DNA of 64,000 nucleotides, taken from Elysia chlorotica. Taxonomy: Eukaryota > Mollusca > Gastropoda > Plakobranchidae. Of the stretch, positions 63,821 through 64,000 are shown in pieces. The notes under the pieces are model-generated. The model was given only the letters and a program-made list of their open reading frames with translations. It searched no databases and was not told the origin of the DNA. The DNA is taken from assembly GCA_003991915.1 (NCBI GenBank), contig RQTK01000028.1, positions 57,903 to 121,902 on the forward strand. The letters are read 5' to 3'. Each line of letters begins with the position of its first letter. Within the stretch, counting starts at the first letter, position 1. The translations under genes and the position numbers were made by a program.

Positions 63821-64000
63821 CTCAGACGGGTTCGACAGGACAAAGTCAAAGACGTTGTCATCCAGCACGATAATGCTCGGCCACACACCAGTCGCCAAAC
63901 CCAGTGCGCTTTACAGCAGTTGGAACTTCCTACCATACCACATCCGACATACAGTGCTGATTTGGCCCCGTCTGACTTTTTCTTATTTCCTTTGCTGAAG
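63821..64000 (+). pseudogene. Second mariner transposase fragment, opposite orientation, cut by window end
   Basis: Encodes the region around HDNARPHTS to YSADLAPSDFFLF, matching the - strand copy's 63325-63146 but with substitutions (Ala for Pro, Pro for Ser) and an extra base in gttgtcatccag. It starts at ctcagacggg, inside the transposase, so its 5' half is missing. It continues past the window. Confidence 0.9.

Overview
The window is eukaryotic, AT-rich and intron-rich. It most likely comes from a mollusc, probably a gastropod. That placement is an inference from two intact metazoan housekeeping genes with many short exons, abundant (GA)n tracts, a tRNA-headed SINE family, frequent TAGATCTA palindromes and a mariner element; no species-diagnostic marker was found.

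Two real protein-coding genes are supported, converging tail to tail. (1) SND1/Tudor-SN on the + strand, 2690-20484: 21 coding exons, all with GT-AG junctions and consistent phase, give an intact 896-residue protein (four SN-like domains, a Tudor domain and a split fifth SN domain). (2) WDR77/MEP50 on the - strand, 31489 down to 26634: eight in-phase exons encode the WD40 propeller from its first blade to the stop codon. The short N-terminal exon was not found, so this model is 5'-partial. MEP50 is the obligate partner of PRMT5, which makes symmetric dimethylarginine; the Tudor domain of SND1 reads that mark. The neighbours are therefore functionally linked.

Layout: 1-2589 is upstream repeat-rich DNA. 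2690-20484 is SND1, with repeats in its introns (a 244-bp copy identical to one upstream of the gene, a pogo-like MITE, a second dispersed repeat family and four copies of a short 69-95 bp element). 20485-26481 holds the two 3' ends and non-coding DNA, including a degenerate ~300-bp repeat. 26482-31489 is WDR77; its second identified intron starts inside a 13-copy, 65-bp minisatellite that carries the exon's own 5' splice site. 31490-62870 has no recognisable gene and is built of SINEs, GA and AGT microsatellites, local duplications and two assembly gaps. 62875-64000 is a broken mariner transposase on the - strand abutting a second, diverged copy on the + strand.

The least familiar item is a 435-bp foldback element at 32784-33218. 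It has 17-bp perfect terminal inverted repeats and three perfect 12-bp GC palindromes spaced exactly 32 bp apart. It sits in one copy of a local tandem duplication whose other copy preserves an empty site. A short element sharing a near-invariant 16-mer occurs eight times across the window and also matches no family I know. No prokaryotic, viral or CRISPR system is present.
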